Origin: TMED14 sp003507115
GTDB lineage: Bacteria > Bacteroidota > Bacteroidia > Flavobacteriales > Schleiferiaceae
Length of the DNA stretch: 64,000 nucleotides
Assembly: GCA_943787925.1 (NCBI GenBank)
Contig: CALSOH010000003.1
Span: 1 to 64,000 of the forward strand
Direction: 5' to 3'
Positions 1 through 8,323 of the stretch are shown here, one piece after another. The notes beneath the pieces are model-generated. The model was not told the DNA's origin and searched no databases. It saw only the letters and a program-made list of their open reading frames with translations. How positions within the stretch are numbered: the stretch's first letter is position 1; each line of letters begins with the position of its first letter. Made by a program: the position numbers and the translations under genes.

Positions 1-2
1 AG

Positions 3-569
3 CCCCTGTGGAAGCTTTCAGGGTTTGGAAGCCTTAAATCCCAATGGTACAAGGGTTTTGCCAAGCCGGACGACCCGGATACGGCCTATGTATCGCGCTT
101 TTTAGCGCCCGGATATGCGTTAGCTGGGCTGGGACTGACCCACAAGGACGACTTTGTAGAATTCTATTTTTCGCCTGTCACCGCCAAATACACGGTGGTC
201 CTGGACCCCCGCCTCCAAGCGCAGGGCCTATTTGGCCTCAGTCCTGGACAGGCTCTTCGGCAGGAAATGGGGGCCTACATGAACATGCGATTCAAACGCA
301 ATTTTCCGAATAAACTTGCAGTGGATCTGCGGACTAACCTCTTTGGAAACTATCTAGCTACTCCCTTTTCCATTGATGTGGATGCCGACATCCTCTTGGT
401 GTACAAGGCCACGAACTACTTGAGCATTACGCTCCGAACCCAAGGTATCTTTGACCGCGATATCGCCGTTCGAGATAGCAACGGGGACGGAAAGGTGGAC
501 GCGCCGGGCATACAGCTCAAACAATTGTCTGGGGTCGGTTTGACCTATAACTTCGGCAGCATCAAATGA
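3..569 (+). CDS. DUF3078 family protein, C-terminal part (5' end outside window)
   Basis: The open frame runs in from the left window edge and stops at TGA 567-569, giving about 188 visible residues. The visible text includes SRFLAPGYALAGLGLTHK and a final GVGLTYNF, which fits the C-terminal half of DUF3078 proteins of Bacteroidota. These are exported proteins of unknown function with repeated beta strands that look like outer-membrane strands. The internal ATG at 195 is not the real start because coding text continues upstream of it. The stop overlaps the start of the next gene (ATGA), so the two are probably co-transcribed. The family assignment comes from pattern recognition only. Confidence 0.75.
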   Translation, partial: PLWKLSGFGSLKSQWYKGFAKPDDPDTAYVSRFLAPGYALAGLGLTHKDDFVEFYFSPVTAKYTVVLDPRLQAQGLFGLSPGQALRQEMGAYMNMRFKRNFPNKLAVDLRTNLFGNYLATPFSIDVDADILLVYKATNYLSITLRTQGIFDRDIAVRDSNGDGKVDAPGIQLKQLSGVGLTYNFGSIK

Positions 570-2620
570 GTAAAAACATACATCCGTCATTATTGCAGGC
601 GTATCGACTCATGGCCACGTCCGTAGCCATGACGGAACTCTTTGAAGCCCAGCGTGAAATCACCCAGACCTATGTCCACGCCACCTCGCGCGGGCACGAG
701 GCCATTCAGCTTGCCTGCAGCCTGCAGTTGAAGCCTGTCGACTTTCTCTACCCCTATTACCGCGACGATGCCATGCTTTTAGGCATTGGGATGCAGCCCT
801 ACGATTTGATGCTCCAGCTGTTGGCCAAGCGCGACGATCCCTTTTCAGGGGGCCGAACGTACTACAGCCATCCCTCTTTGCGCGACGACGACAAGCCCAA
901 AATTCCTCACCAATCTTCTGCCACCGGGATGCAGGCCATTCCCGCTTCCGGAGCGGCCTTGGGGATTCAGTACCGCGAAAAACTCCAACTAACGGAAGAG
1001 TGGGGCGATGAAAAGCCGATTGTGGTGTGCTCCATTGGCGATGCGGCCATGACGGAAGGCGAAATTTCCGAAGCCCTTCACATGGCGGCCCTCAAGCAAA
1101 CGCCCTTATTGATGCTCGTTCAAGACAATGGCTGGGACATCTCTGCCACGGTCGCCGAAACCCGTTCAGGCAATGCCGCCGACTATGCCAAAGGATTCAA
1201 AGGCCTAAATGTGGTCCAAGTGGACGGAAGCGACTTTAGTGCCTGCTACCACGCGATGCGTGAAGTCCTTAAGAACATGCGCAAAACGCGTCAGCCCTAC
1301 TTGGTGCACGCCAAAGTTCCCTTGCTGAATCACCACACGTCTGGGGTGCGCATGGAATGGTACCGCGACGACTTAGACGAGCACGCCACCCGAGATCCCT
1401 TTCCGAAGTTGCGCGCCTTCCTGCTCGAGCAGGGCGTCAAGTCCGGAGAGCTCGACCAGATAGACGCGGAGGCGAAGGCCTTGGTGCAGTCCGATTTTGA
1501 GCGGGCTCTTGCCGCGGAGGATCCCCGCCCCGAAGATCTCTTCACCTTCCGCTATGCCGAAACGCCCATCACCGAGGAGCGCGGAGAGCGGGAGCCCAAG
1601 GACCGCGAAAAAACCGTCATGGTGGATAGCGCTCTCTTTGCAATCCGAGAAATCATGAGCGCCCATCCGGAAGCGCTCTTATATGGCCAGGATGTGGGAC
1701 GTCGACTCGGGGGTGTCTTCCGCGAAGCCGCCACCTTGGCCCAGCAGTTCGGTGATGACCGCGTCTTCAATACCCCCATCCAAGAGGCCTTTATCATCGG
1801 CAGCACGGTGGGCATGTCAGCCGTGGGCTTGAAGCCCTTTGTGGAAGTCCAGTTTGCGGACTACATCTGGCCCGGCCTCAACCAGCTGTTTACCGAGCTC
1901 TCGCGCTCGTTTTACCTCACCAATGGCAAATGGCCCGCGAGCGCGGTGATTCGCGTTCCTATCGGCGCCTATGGCTCTGGGGGCCCCTACCATAGCTCCA
2001 GCGTGGAGTCGGTGTTGACGAACATTCGGGGCATCAAAGTGGCCTACCCCTCTACGGGAGCGGATCTCAAGGGTCTTATGAAGGCCGCCTATGCCGACCC
2101 AAACCCCGTTGTCATGCTTGAGCATAAGGGCTTGTATTGGTCCAAAATTCCCGGCACCGAAGGCGCCAAGACCATTGAGCCCGATGAAGACTACGTGATT
2201 CCCTTTGGCAAAGGGCGCATCGCCCAAGCTGCGGAACCCGCTATGGATTCTTCAAGCCTCTGCGTCGTGACGTATGGCCGCGGGGTTTACTGGGCGGCTG
2301 AGGCCGCGAAACCCTTTGCGGATCGCGTCGAAATCATCGACCTGCGCACCCTCTTACCCTGGGATGAATCCCTTGTTATGGAGCGCGTCAAAGCGCATCA
2401 TCGTGCCCTGGTCCTCACGGAGGAACCGACCACTAATACGTTTGCACAAGCGGTTGCGGGTAAAATTCAGTCTGAATGTTTCCGCGCTCTCGACGCCCCT
2501 GTCCGCGTCGTGGGCTCCGAGGACACCCCAGCCATCCCGCTCAATAAAACGCTGGAAGCTGCTCTTCTCCCAAATGCCGACAAAGTCCGCGCGGCGATGG
2601 AGGAAGTATTGAACTTTTAG
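566..2620 (+). CDS. 2-oxoacid dehydrogenase E1, fused alpha and beta subunits
   Basis: This is a thiamine-diphosphate-dependent E1 of a branched-chain 2-oxoacid (2-oxoisovalerate) type dehydrogenase complex, which decarboxylates the oxoacid and passes the acyl group to E2. Residues 1 to about 330 are the alpha part, with the ThDP/Mg motif GDAAMTEGE near 158 and QDNGWDIS near 186. From about 349 the beta part begins, with LLYGQDVGRRLGG near 374 and a C-terminal transketolase domain. At 684 residues it matches the fused alpha-beta form common in Bacteroidota. The start overlaps the upstream stop as ATGA. The stop TAG directly abuts repeat element A. Substrate choice between branched-chain acids and pyruvate cannot be settled from sequence alone. 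Confidence 0.9.
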   Translation: MSKNIHPSLLQAYRLMATSVAMTELFEAQREITQTYVHATSRGHEAIQLACSLQLKPVDFLYPYYRDDAMLLGIGMQPYDLMLQLLAKRDDPFSGGRTYYSHPSLRDDDKPKIPHQSSATGMQAIPASGAALGIQYREKLQLTEEWGDEKPIVVCSIGDAAMTEGEISEALHMAALKQTPLLMLVQDNGWDISATVAETRSGNAADYAKGFKGLNVVQVDGSDFSACYHAMREVLKNMRKTRQPYLVHAKVPLLNHHTSGVRMEWYRDDLDEHATRDPFPKLRAFLLEQGVKSGELDQIDAEAKALVQSDFERALAAEDPRPEDLFTFRYAETPITEERGEREPKDREKTVMVDSALFAIREIMSAHPEALLYGQDVGRRLGGVFREAATLAQQFGDDRVFNTPIQEAFIIGSTVGMSAVGLKPFVEVQFADYIWPGLNQLFTELSRSFYLTNGKWPASAVIRVPIGAYGSGGPYHSSSVESVLTNIRGIKVAYPSTGADLKGLMKAAYADPNPVVMLEHKGLYWSKIPGTEGAKTIEPDEDYVIPFGKGRIAQAAEPAMDSSSLCVVTYGRGVYWAAEAAKPFADRVEIIDLRTLLPWDESLVMERVKAHHRALVLTEEPTTNTFAQAVAGKIQSECFRALDAPVRVVGSEDTPAIPLNKTLEAALLPNADKVRAAMEEVLNF

Positions 2621-2823
2621 CTAGGTGGCTCGGGCTTCGCCCTCGCGCTAGGTAGCTAGAAAGCACGCGCTTCGCGCTGAAGCCCTTTCGCTTAAACGTT
2701 TCATCTCTTTTACCCTCAAATTGTGGTGTGGACCTTCGCCGCGCGCCGGGACTTTCCGTTGTTTTGCCAGCCCTAGCCCTCTAGCCCTCTAGCCCTCTAG
2801 CCCTCTAGCCCTCTAGCCCTCTA
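2621..2823 (+). repeat. CTAG-octamer repeat element A
   Basis: This is one of four related non-coding elements in the window. The left arm holds degenerate octamers (CTAGGTGG, CTAGGTAG, CTAGAAAG), followed by GCGCTTCGCGC and then a core that begins CTTAAACGTTTCATC at 2691. The right arm is one partial unit plus six exact tandem copies of GCCCTCTA (2776-2823). It fills the whole gap between the convergent E1 and scoB genes. The E1 stop abuts its first base, and the last octamer supplies the TAG stop of scoB. Confidence 0.85.
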
Positions 2824-3483
2824 GCCAAGCACCATCTCCGGAATCTCGCCCTCCACGACCAAACGGCCAGCGGTTTTGGCGACGATTTCTTCGACGGTGA
2901 CGCCGGGGGCGCGTTCGAGGAGGATGAAGCCACGCTCCGGGTCAACTTCGAGGACAGCGAGGTCCGTGACGATTTTTTTGACGCAGCCTACGCCTGTGAG
3001 GGGCAGGGTGCAGGCAGGAAGGACTTTGGATTCGCCGGCGCGGTTGGTGTGCTGCATGGCGACGATGATGTTTTCGGCGCTGGCGACCAGATCCATGGCG
3101 CCGCCCATGCCTTTGACCATCTTGCCTGGGATTTTCCAGTTGGCAATATCGCCGCGGTCCGAAACCTCCATGGCGCCGAGAACGGTAAGTTGGACTTTCT
3201 GGGCGCGAATCATCCCAAAGGAGGTGGCGCTATCGAAAAAGCTTGCGCCGGGCAAAGCGGTGATGGTTTGCTTGCCAGCATTAATGAGGTCGGCGTCTTC
3301 GTCCCCTTCCCACGGAAAAGGACCCATGCCGAGAATGCCGTTTTCGGACTGAAATTCAATATCGATGCCTTCTGGGATGTAGTTGGCGACCAAGGTGGGG
3401 ATGCCAATGCCGAGGTTGACGTACCAGCCATCTCTGAGCTCTTGTGCAATGCGCTGGGCGATGCCGTTTTTATCGAGGGCCAT
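2821..3483 (-). CDS. scoB: 3-oxoacid CoA-transferase subunit B
   Basis: This is the beta subunit of succinyl-CoA:3-ketoacid CoA-transferase (SCOT), which moves CoA between succinyl-CoA and acetoacetate in ketone-body and short-chain fatty-acid use. The 220 residues match the family length. The N-terminal text reads LGIGIPTLVANYIPEG, and SENGILGMG near residue 45 carries the catalytic glutamate of the E-N-G motif. It lies 11 bp after scoA in the same operon. Its TAG stop lies inside the octamer array of repeat element A, so the very end of the frame may have been set by that element. Confidence 0.93.
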   Translation of the reverse strand: MALDKNGIAQRIAQELRDGWYVNLGIGIPTLVANYIPEGIDIEFQSENGILGMGPFPWEGDEDADLINAGKQTITALPGASFFDSATSFGMIRAQKVQLTVLGAMEVSDRGDIANWKIPGKMVKGMGGAMDLVASAENIIVAMQHTNRAGESKVLPACTLPLTGVGCVKKIVTDLAVLEVDPERGFILLERAPGVTVEEIVAKTAGRLVVEGEIPEMVLG

Positions 3484-3494
3484 AGGGGGAGGGA

Positions 3495-4196
3495 TTAGGT
3501 GCGTGGACGGACCGTGCGCTGTTCAATGCGTTTTTCGAAGTGGGAGCCTTGGAAGATGCGGTGCACAAAGATGCCCGGGACATGAATGTTGTTGGGGTCT
3601 AGGGTGCCGGCCGGGACCAGTTCTTCGACTTCCGCGACCGTTATGCGGCCTGCCATGGCCATCATGGGGTTGAAATTTCGGGCCGTTCCCTTGAAAACGA
3701 GGTTGCCCGCTTCGTCGCCCTTCCAAGCCTTGACGAAGGCGAATTGCGCGTCGAAGGCGTGCTCCAAAATGTGGGGCTTGCCGTGGAAGATGCGTACCTC
3801 TTTGCCTTCTGCGACTTCGGTGCCGTAGCCGGCGGGGGTGTAGAAGGCGGGGATGCCGGCGCCGGCGGCGCGGCAACGCTCGGCGAGGGTGCCTTGGGGG
3901 ATGAGTTCGACCTCGAGCTCGCCTGAAAGCATTTGGCGCTCGAATTCGTCGTTTTCGCCCACATAGGAGCTGATCATTTTACGCACTTGGCGCGTTTCCA
4001 GCAAGAGGCCTAGCCCAAAGCCGTCCACGCCAGCGTTATTGGAAATGCATGTGAGTCCGGTGACTCCCGAGGCGCGCACGGCAGCAATGGCGTTTTCAGG
4101 GATGCCGCAGAGGCCAAAGCCGCCAAACATGACGGTCATGCCGTCTTGGAGGCCTTCAATCGCGGCGGTCGGGTGGGGGACAACTTTTTGAATCAT
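3495..4196 (-). CDS. scoA: 3-oxoacid CoA-transferase subunit A
   Basis: This is the alpha subunit of the SCOT-type CoA transferase, paired with scoB immediately downstream. It has 233 residues. The glycine-rich GGFGLCGIPENAIAAV near residue 26 is the family's N-terminal CoA-binding loop, and ISNNAGVDGFGLG follows. It starts 10 bp after the end of the PBP1A gene, so it may be read from the ricT-gldH-PBP1A transcript. I see no convincing promoter box of its own. Confidence 0.93.
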   Translation of the reverse strand: MIQKVVPHPTAAIEGLQDGMTVMFGGFGLCGIPENAIAAVRASGVTGLTCISNNAGVDGFGLGLLLETRQVRKMISSYVGENDEFERQMLSGELEVELIPQGTLAERCRAAGAGIPAFYTPAGYGTEVAEGKEVRIFHGKPHILEHAFDAQFAFVKAWKGDEAGNLVFKGTARNFNPMMAMAGRITVAEVEELVPAGTLDPNNIHVPGIFVHRIFQGSHFEKRIEQRTVRPRT

Positions 4197-4206
4197 GAGG
4201 AGAGGC

Positions 4207-6489
4207 TTAGTTGTATTCAGACGCTTCTTCGCGGAGTTCCGCGCTTTCGGACAAATAGGTGGCGCAGTCTAAGGGAATGGTGATAGGGCCGGTAGGGCGA
4301 TCAAACGCGTCGCGGCGAATGCCTAAGTCGGGATTGGCGTAGACGGATTTCATATAGAGCGCCCAGATAGGTAACGCGGTGGTCGCGCCCTGACCATAGG
4401 TTGTCGAGCCAAAGTGTGCCGAGCGGTCCTGGCAACCGGTCCATACCGCAGTGACGAGGTTGGGAACCATGCCGACAAACCAGCCGTCGGAGTTGTTTTG
4501 GGTCGTCCCGGTCTTGCCCGCGATGGGGTTGTCAAAACCGTACGGGTAGCCCGTGACATAACTGCCGTAGCCAGCGCCCGTATGGCGGAGGCGCACCCCC
4601 GTTCCGCTTTGGGTCACGCCCTGGAGGAGGTTGACCATGGTGTAGGCGACTTCGGGCGAGAAGACTTCTCGGGTTTCGGGGGCGAATTCATCTAGGACGA
4701 CCCCATTCTTGTCTTCAATGCGAAGCAAGACGATGGGCTGCGTGTAAAGTCCTTGGTTGCCAAAGGCCGTGTAGGCGCCTGCGAGCTCATAGATGCTCAA
4801 ATCCACGGTTCCCAGGGCGATGGAGGGGACCTCCGGGATGTCGGAGGTGACGCCCAGGGCCTTGGCCATTTGAATGACGGGACGCGGCCCAATTTGCTTC
4901 ATCAAATAGGTGGTCACGGTATTGACGGAGCCGGCGATGGCCTGCTTCAGGGTGAGGACCCCCCCGTATTCGTCGTCGGAGTTGGAGGGGCACCAGGGCT
5001 CTGTCAACCCGAATTGACCCGCTTCAATGCAGGTTTGAATGTTGGGCACCTGCATACAAGGGGAGTACTTTTTGTCCGCAATGGCGGCGGCGTAGACAAA
5101 GGGTTTGAAGGTCGATCCGACCTGGCGGCGCCCTTGCTTGACGGCGTCATACTTGAAGTGGCGGAAGTCGATGCCGCCCACCCATGCTTTGATGAAGCCG
5201 GTCTGTGGCTCAACACTCAAAAGCCCCGCTTGGTAGATGCTCTTGTAGTATTGGATCGAATCCCAAGGACTGAGCACGGTATCGAGGTCGCCGCCCCAGG
5301 CGAAAATCTTCATATCCCGCGGCGTTTTGAATTCTTTCACAATGCGTTCAGGGCTCCATCCCGAATCTTGGTAGTGGCGGTAGCGAGGCGTTTGGCGCAT
5401 GGCGCGTGCAATGATTTTTTGGCCCTCCGCATAGGAATCCCCCCCTTGGAAATAGAAGGGACCTGCCTTGCGCTTCGAAATCTGTTGGAAAAAGAGGCTC
5501 TGCAGATTGGCAAGGTGCCGATCCATCGCTTCCTCGGCCATGCGTTGCATGCGCGAATCGATCGTGGTATAGATTTTCAGGCCGTCCGTGTAGAGGTTGT
5601 AGGTACTGCCGTCGGGTTTTGGGTGCTCCGCAATCCATTCTTTCATGTACGCCCGGATGTATTCGCGCAAGTAGGGGGCCAAACCTTGGTCGTGCCCTTG
5701 GCGCTGAAAATCGAGTATGAGCGGCAAAGCGACGAGGCTATCGGCTTCTTCTTCCGTGAGGAAGTCATTGCGCTCCATTTGGCGCAGGACGGTGTTGCGT
5801 CGGGCGATGGCTATGTCTTGGCGGTCCGCTTTGGAAGGATTGTAAGCATAGGGATTTTTGAACATGCCCACGAGCATGGCGGCTTCTTCGATGTTTAATT
5901 CGGCGGGAACCTTGCCAAAATAGACGTTGGATGCATTATGAATGCCGACCCCTTGGTAGAGGAAGTCAAACTGGTTGAAGTACATCGCAATGATCTCCTC
6001 CTTGGAGTAGTTACTCTCGAGTTGAAGAGAGATGACCCACTCTTTCAGTTTTTGGATGACCCGGGAGAGGATATTGCTGGAGCCCTCGCCGTGAAACATT
6101 TGCTTGGCGAGCTGTTGGGTGATGGTGGAACCGCCACCGCCTGTTCCTAGAGTCGCTACAGCGCGGCCCAAACTTCGGAAGTCAATGCCGGCGTGGTCGT
6201 TGTAGCGCTCATCCTCCGTCGCAATGAGGGCGTTGATCAAATGGGGAGGCAGCTCACGGTAGTCCGCATGCACCCGGTTCTCCATAAAAAAGGTGCCGAT
6301 TTGCTTGCCGTCGGCGGAAAGGATTTCGGTCGCCAAAAAGCTCTTGGGATTGGCGATTTCCTCGGTAGACGGCAGCGATCCAAAGAGCCCCGCCCAAGTC
6401 AGGAGCAAGGCCAGAACCAAGACGAGGGGGCTGCCCAGGACGAGGATCCAGAAATACTTTACATACGAGCGAAAGTCGGTCGATGCCAT
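4207..6489 (-). CDS. penicillin-binding protein 1A, bifunctional transglycosylase/transpeptidase
   Basis: This class A PBP polymerises and cross-links peptidoglycan at the inner membrane. A short cytoplasmic N-terminus is followed by a membrane segment at about residues 12-35. The GT51 glycosyltransferase domain includes ATEDERYNDHAGIDF near residue 90 and GGSTITQQLAKQ. The transpeptidase domain has SxxK in GSTFKPF (Ser near 457), an SVN motif and KTGTT near 659. I chose the ATG at 6489 (760 residues), one base after the gldH stop, rather than an in-frame TTG at 6513 that lies inside gldH. The order ricT-gldH-PBP1A is typical of Flavobacteriia. Confidence 0.93.
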   Translation of the reverse strand: MASTDFRSYVKYFWILVLGSPLVLVLALLLTWAGLFGSLPSTEEIANPKSFLATEILSADGKQIGTFFMENRVHADYRELPPHLINALIATEDERYNDHAGIDFRSLGRAVATLGTGGGGSTITQQLAKQMFHGEGSSNILSRVIQKLKEWVISLQLESNYSKEEIIAMYFNQFDFLYQGVGIHNASNVYFGKVPAELNIEEAAMLVGMFKNPYAYNPSKADRQDIAIARRNTVLRQMERNDFLTEEEADSLVALPLILDFQRQGHDQGLAPYLREYIRAYMKEWIAEHPKPDGSTYNLYTDGLKIYTTIDSRMQRMAEEAMDRHLANLQSLFFQQISKRKAGPFYFQGGDSYAEGQKIIARAMRQTPRYRHYQDSGWSPERIVKEFKTPRDMKIFAWGGDLDTVLSPWDSIQYYKSIYQAGLLSVEPQTGFIKAWVGGIDFRHFKYDAVKQGRRQVGSTFKPFVYAAAIADKKYSPCMQVPNIQTCIEAGQFGLTEPWCPSNSDDEYGGVLTLKQAIAGSVNTVTTYLMKQIGPRPVIQMAKALGVTSDIPEVPSIALGTVDLSIYELAGAYTAFGNQGLYTQPIVLLRIEDKNGVVLDEFAPETREVFSPEVAYTMVNLLQGVTQSGTGVRLRHTGAGYGSYVTGYPYGFDNPIAGKTGTTQNNSDGWFVGMVPNLVTAVWTGCQDRSAHFGSTTYGQGATTALPIWALYMKSVYANPDLGIRRDAFDRPTGPITIPLDCATYLSESAELREEASEYN

Positions 6490-6490
6490 G

Positions 6491-6970
6491 CTACTCGGGC
6501 TTTTCTTCTTCAATGGTCAAGGCAAAATCCCGGATGCCACGCAAGGGCTCGTCGCGCATGCCATGTTGGAAGCGGAAACGATAGACGCCCCGTTTTGGAA
6601 AGCGCAATCCGGCTTGTTTGTAGGGGAGGTTCAAGGTCTTCAGGGCACCAATTCCTGTGCCATACCATGCGCCTTGGGCATCAGCGAGGCGAACCTCCAC
6701 GGTGTCTTGGTATTCAGACTGATGGGCCGAGCGAATCTCTCGGAACAGATAAAGGTTGCTGTAGGGATAGTCTGCCGTGTGGCGAACTTGGAAGTCTACG
6801 CGGTAGACGGCGAGTGTGTCCTGGACGTCCACATCCACGACGATGGCACTATCGGCGTACCATGCATCCTGAGAAAAGGACGTGACAGATTGAACTAAGG
6901 GCGCCTCTTGGCAGCCCACCAAAATCAAGAGGGGGCTCAGCCACCAAACCTTATTGCTTTTCCGGGCCAT
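6491..6970 (-). CDS. gldH: gliding motility lipoprotein GldH
   Basis: GldH is a lipoprotein needed for gliding in Flavobacterium johnsoniae and is linked to the gliding/T9SS machinery. The signal peptide ends in LILVGC, a lipobox with the Cys at about residue 20. The mature part contains SFSQDAWYADSA and LPYKQAGLRFPKRGVYRFRF, a beta-rich pattern typical of the family. The length is 159 residues. I took ATG 6970 as the start because it gives a proper lipoprotein signal, although it overlaps the 3' end of ricT by 20 bp; the frame stays open upstream to 7093 inside ricT. It is the middle gene of ricT-gldH-PBP1A. Confidence 0.88.
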   Translation of the reverse strand: MARKSNKVWWLSPLLILVGCQEAPLVQSVTSFSQDAWYADSAIVVDVDVQDTLAVYRVDFQVRHTADYPYSNLYLFREIRSAHQSEYQDTVEVRLADAQGAWYGTGIGALKTLNLPYKQAGLRFPKRGVYRFRFQHGMRDEPLRGIRDFALTIEEEKPE

Positions 6971-8168
6971 GGTCAGAACGGGGAGCATTTTGAGGTTTTC
7001 GGGCGCGGTTTTCGCCGCCTTGTCCGCCGCGGGAGCGGTTCTTGCCGCCGCGTTTACGGTTTTTGCGTCCACCTTCGCCCCTCGGGCGGTCAAAGCGCGT
7101 AAGACTCCCCTCTTCAGGCTGAAGGAGCTCGGGTTCCGTTGAAACCACGGTGATCTGCACCTCTTTTTCCTCGAGGGAGGCAGGCTCCTCGCCTTTTTGG
7201 TTCAGGGCGACCATCTCCGAAAAGTCCTCGGCACGCATGGCTACCCAACGGCCGGGTTCATCCTTGTAGGCGAGCCAGACCATCCCGGTAAGAATGTCCA
7301 TTTTTTGAACTTCGGCCTTTCCTTTTTTGGTCTTTACCCGCTGGGCCTTCGGGAAGGCTTTGAGTGCTTCGGCGTATTGGTCTAATTCGTAGTTGAGGCA
7401 GCACTTGAGCTTGCCACAGTTGCCGGCTAGTTTGGTCGGATTGAGACTGAGTTGCTGGTAGCGCGCCGCAGAGGTCGAAACAGATCGGTAATCTTTGAGC
7501 CACGTGCTGCAGCAGAGCTCTCGCCCACAACTGCCAATCCCGCCTAGGCGGCCGGCTTCCTGGCGTGCTCCGACTTGGCGCATTTCCACGCGGAGTCCAA
7601 AAGTGCTGGACATTTCGCGAATGAGGGCCCGAAAATCTACGCGAGCATCGGCCGTATAGTAGAAGGTAGCGCGGGCGCCATCGCCTTGGCATTCCACATC
7701 CGAAATCTTCATCTCCAAGGCGTGTTGGGTGGCCATGGTGCGCGCACGAAGCATCAAATCGTTCTCGCGGTCGCGGGCCTCTTTCCAGCGGTCCAAATCC
7801 CGTTGTGAGGCCTTGCGGTAAATCACCAAGGGATTTTCTTGGGCTAGATCCGCCTGAGCTTTGCGCATTTGAATGCGGACGAGCTCCCCGGTCACGGAGA
7901 TAGTACCCACATCGTGGCCCCCGTGTGGAGTGCTCACGGTCACCGCCTCTCCAGCATGAAGGGAAAGGGGCTCGGTGAGTTTGTAAAAATCTTTGCGTCC
8001 GTGCTTAAAGCGAACCTCCACCCAAGGGAAGGCTTCTTCGCCGGCGGGCAGGGCCATGTTGGAGAGCCAATCGAAGACGTTGTAGGCGTTGCAACCCCCT
8101 GTACCACAGGAGCCATTGCTTTTGCATCCATTGGGGACGCCTCCGGTTGAACATGTACTGCAGCCCAT
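6951..8168 (-). CDS. ricT: PSP1-domain protein RicT (YaaT-like)
   Basis: This belongs to the RicT/YaaT family. In Bacillus the Ric complex carries iron-sulphur clusters and affects RNase Y and developmental phosphorelays; in Bacteroidota the role is not settled. The N-terminus is unusually Cys-rich (MGCSTCSTGG and following). The PSP1 core has conserved Cys clusters GSCGRELCC near residue 211 and GNCGKLKCCLNYEL near 245. The C-terminus beyond about 350 is a basic, low-complexity tail rich in R, G and K, which may bind RNA. The length of 405 residues is usual for the phylum. A TATCTTCG box lies 4 bp before the ATG. Confidence 0.9.
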   Translation of the reverse strand: MGCSTCSTGGVPNGCKSNGSCGTGGCNAYNVFDWLSNMALPAGEEAFPWVEVRFKHGRKDFYKLTEPLSLHAGEAVTVSTPHGGHDVGTISVTGELVRIQMRKAQADLAQENPLVIYRKASQRDLDRWKEARDRENDLMLRARTMATQHALEMKISDVECQGDGARATFYYTADARVDFRALIREMSSTFGLRVEMRQVGARQEAGRLGGIGSCGRELCCSTWLKDYRSVSTSAARYQQLSLNPTKLAGNCGKLKCCLNYELDQYAEALKAFPKAQRVKTKKGKAEVQKMDILTGMVWLAYKDEPGRWVAMRAEDFSEMVALNQKGEEPASLEEKEVQITVVSTEPELLQPEEGSLTRFDRPRGEGGRKNRKRGGKNRSRGGQGGENRARKPQNAPRSDHGPEKQ

Positions 8169-8172
8169 AAAG

Positions 8173-8180
8173 CGAAGATA
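8173..8180 (-). promoter_or_regulatory. -7 box of ricT promoter (TATCTTCG)
   Basis: On the minus strand TATCTTCG is a one-mismatch match to the Bacteroidota -7 consensus TAnnTTTG. It ends 4 bp before the ricT ATG, so the transcript would begin at about the start codon. No clear -33 TTTG is visible. Confidence 0.45.
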
Positions 8181-8311
8181 GCATTAATCTAGGGCCCTCA
8201 TGGGATGAAAACGACGCCATTTTCGCTGGAAATTCGCCCTAAATCAGCCCTTTTGGCGTTTTTATTTTGGAGAAAGTCAGGCGACATGCCGGGATTCCTT
8301 TCGCCAAAATG

Positions 8312-8319
8312 CATCTTTG
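8312..8319 (+). promoter_or_regulatory. -7 box (CATCTTTG) before T9SS propeller gene
   Basis: CATCTTTG differs from TAnnTTTG only at its first base and ends 4 bp before an in-frame GTG at 8324. The same 4-bp spacing is seen at several other genes in this window, which is why I placed the gene start at 8324. Confidence 0.4.
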
Positions 8320-8323
8320 TTCT

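Noticed and set aside
4753..5898. 381-residue open frame on the plus strand opposite PBP1A
   Set aside because: It is antisense to an intact, motif-complete PBP1A gene; GC-rich coding DNA often leaves the opposite strand open. Its translation shows no domain.
6490..6513. TTG start giving PBP1A eight more residues
   Set aside because: It lies inside gldH, while an ATG one base after the gldH stop gives a normal class A PBP N-terminus.
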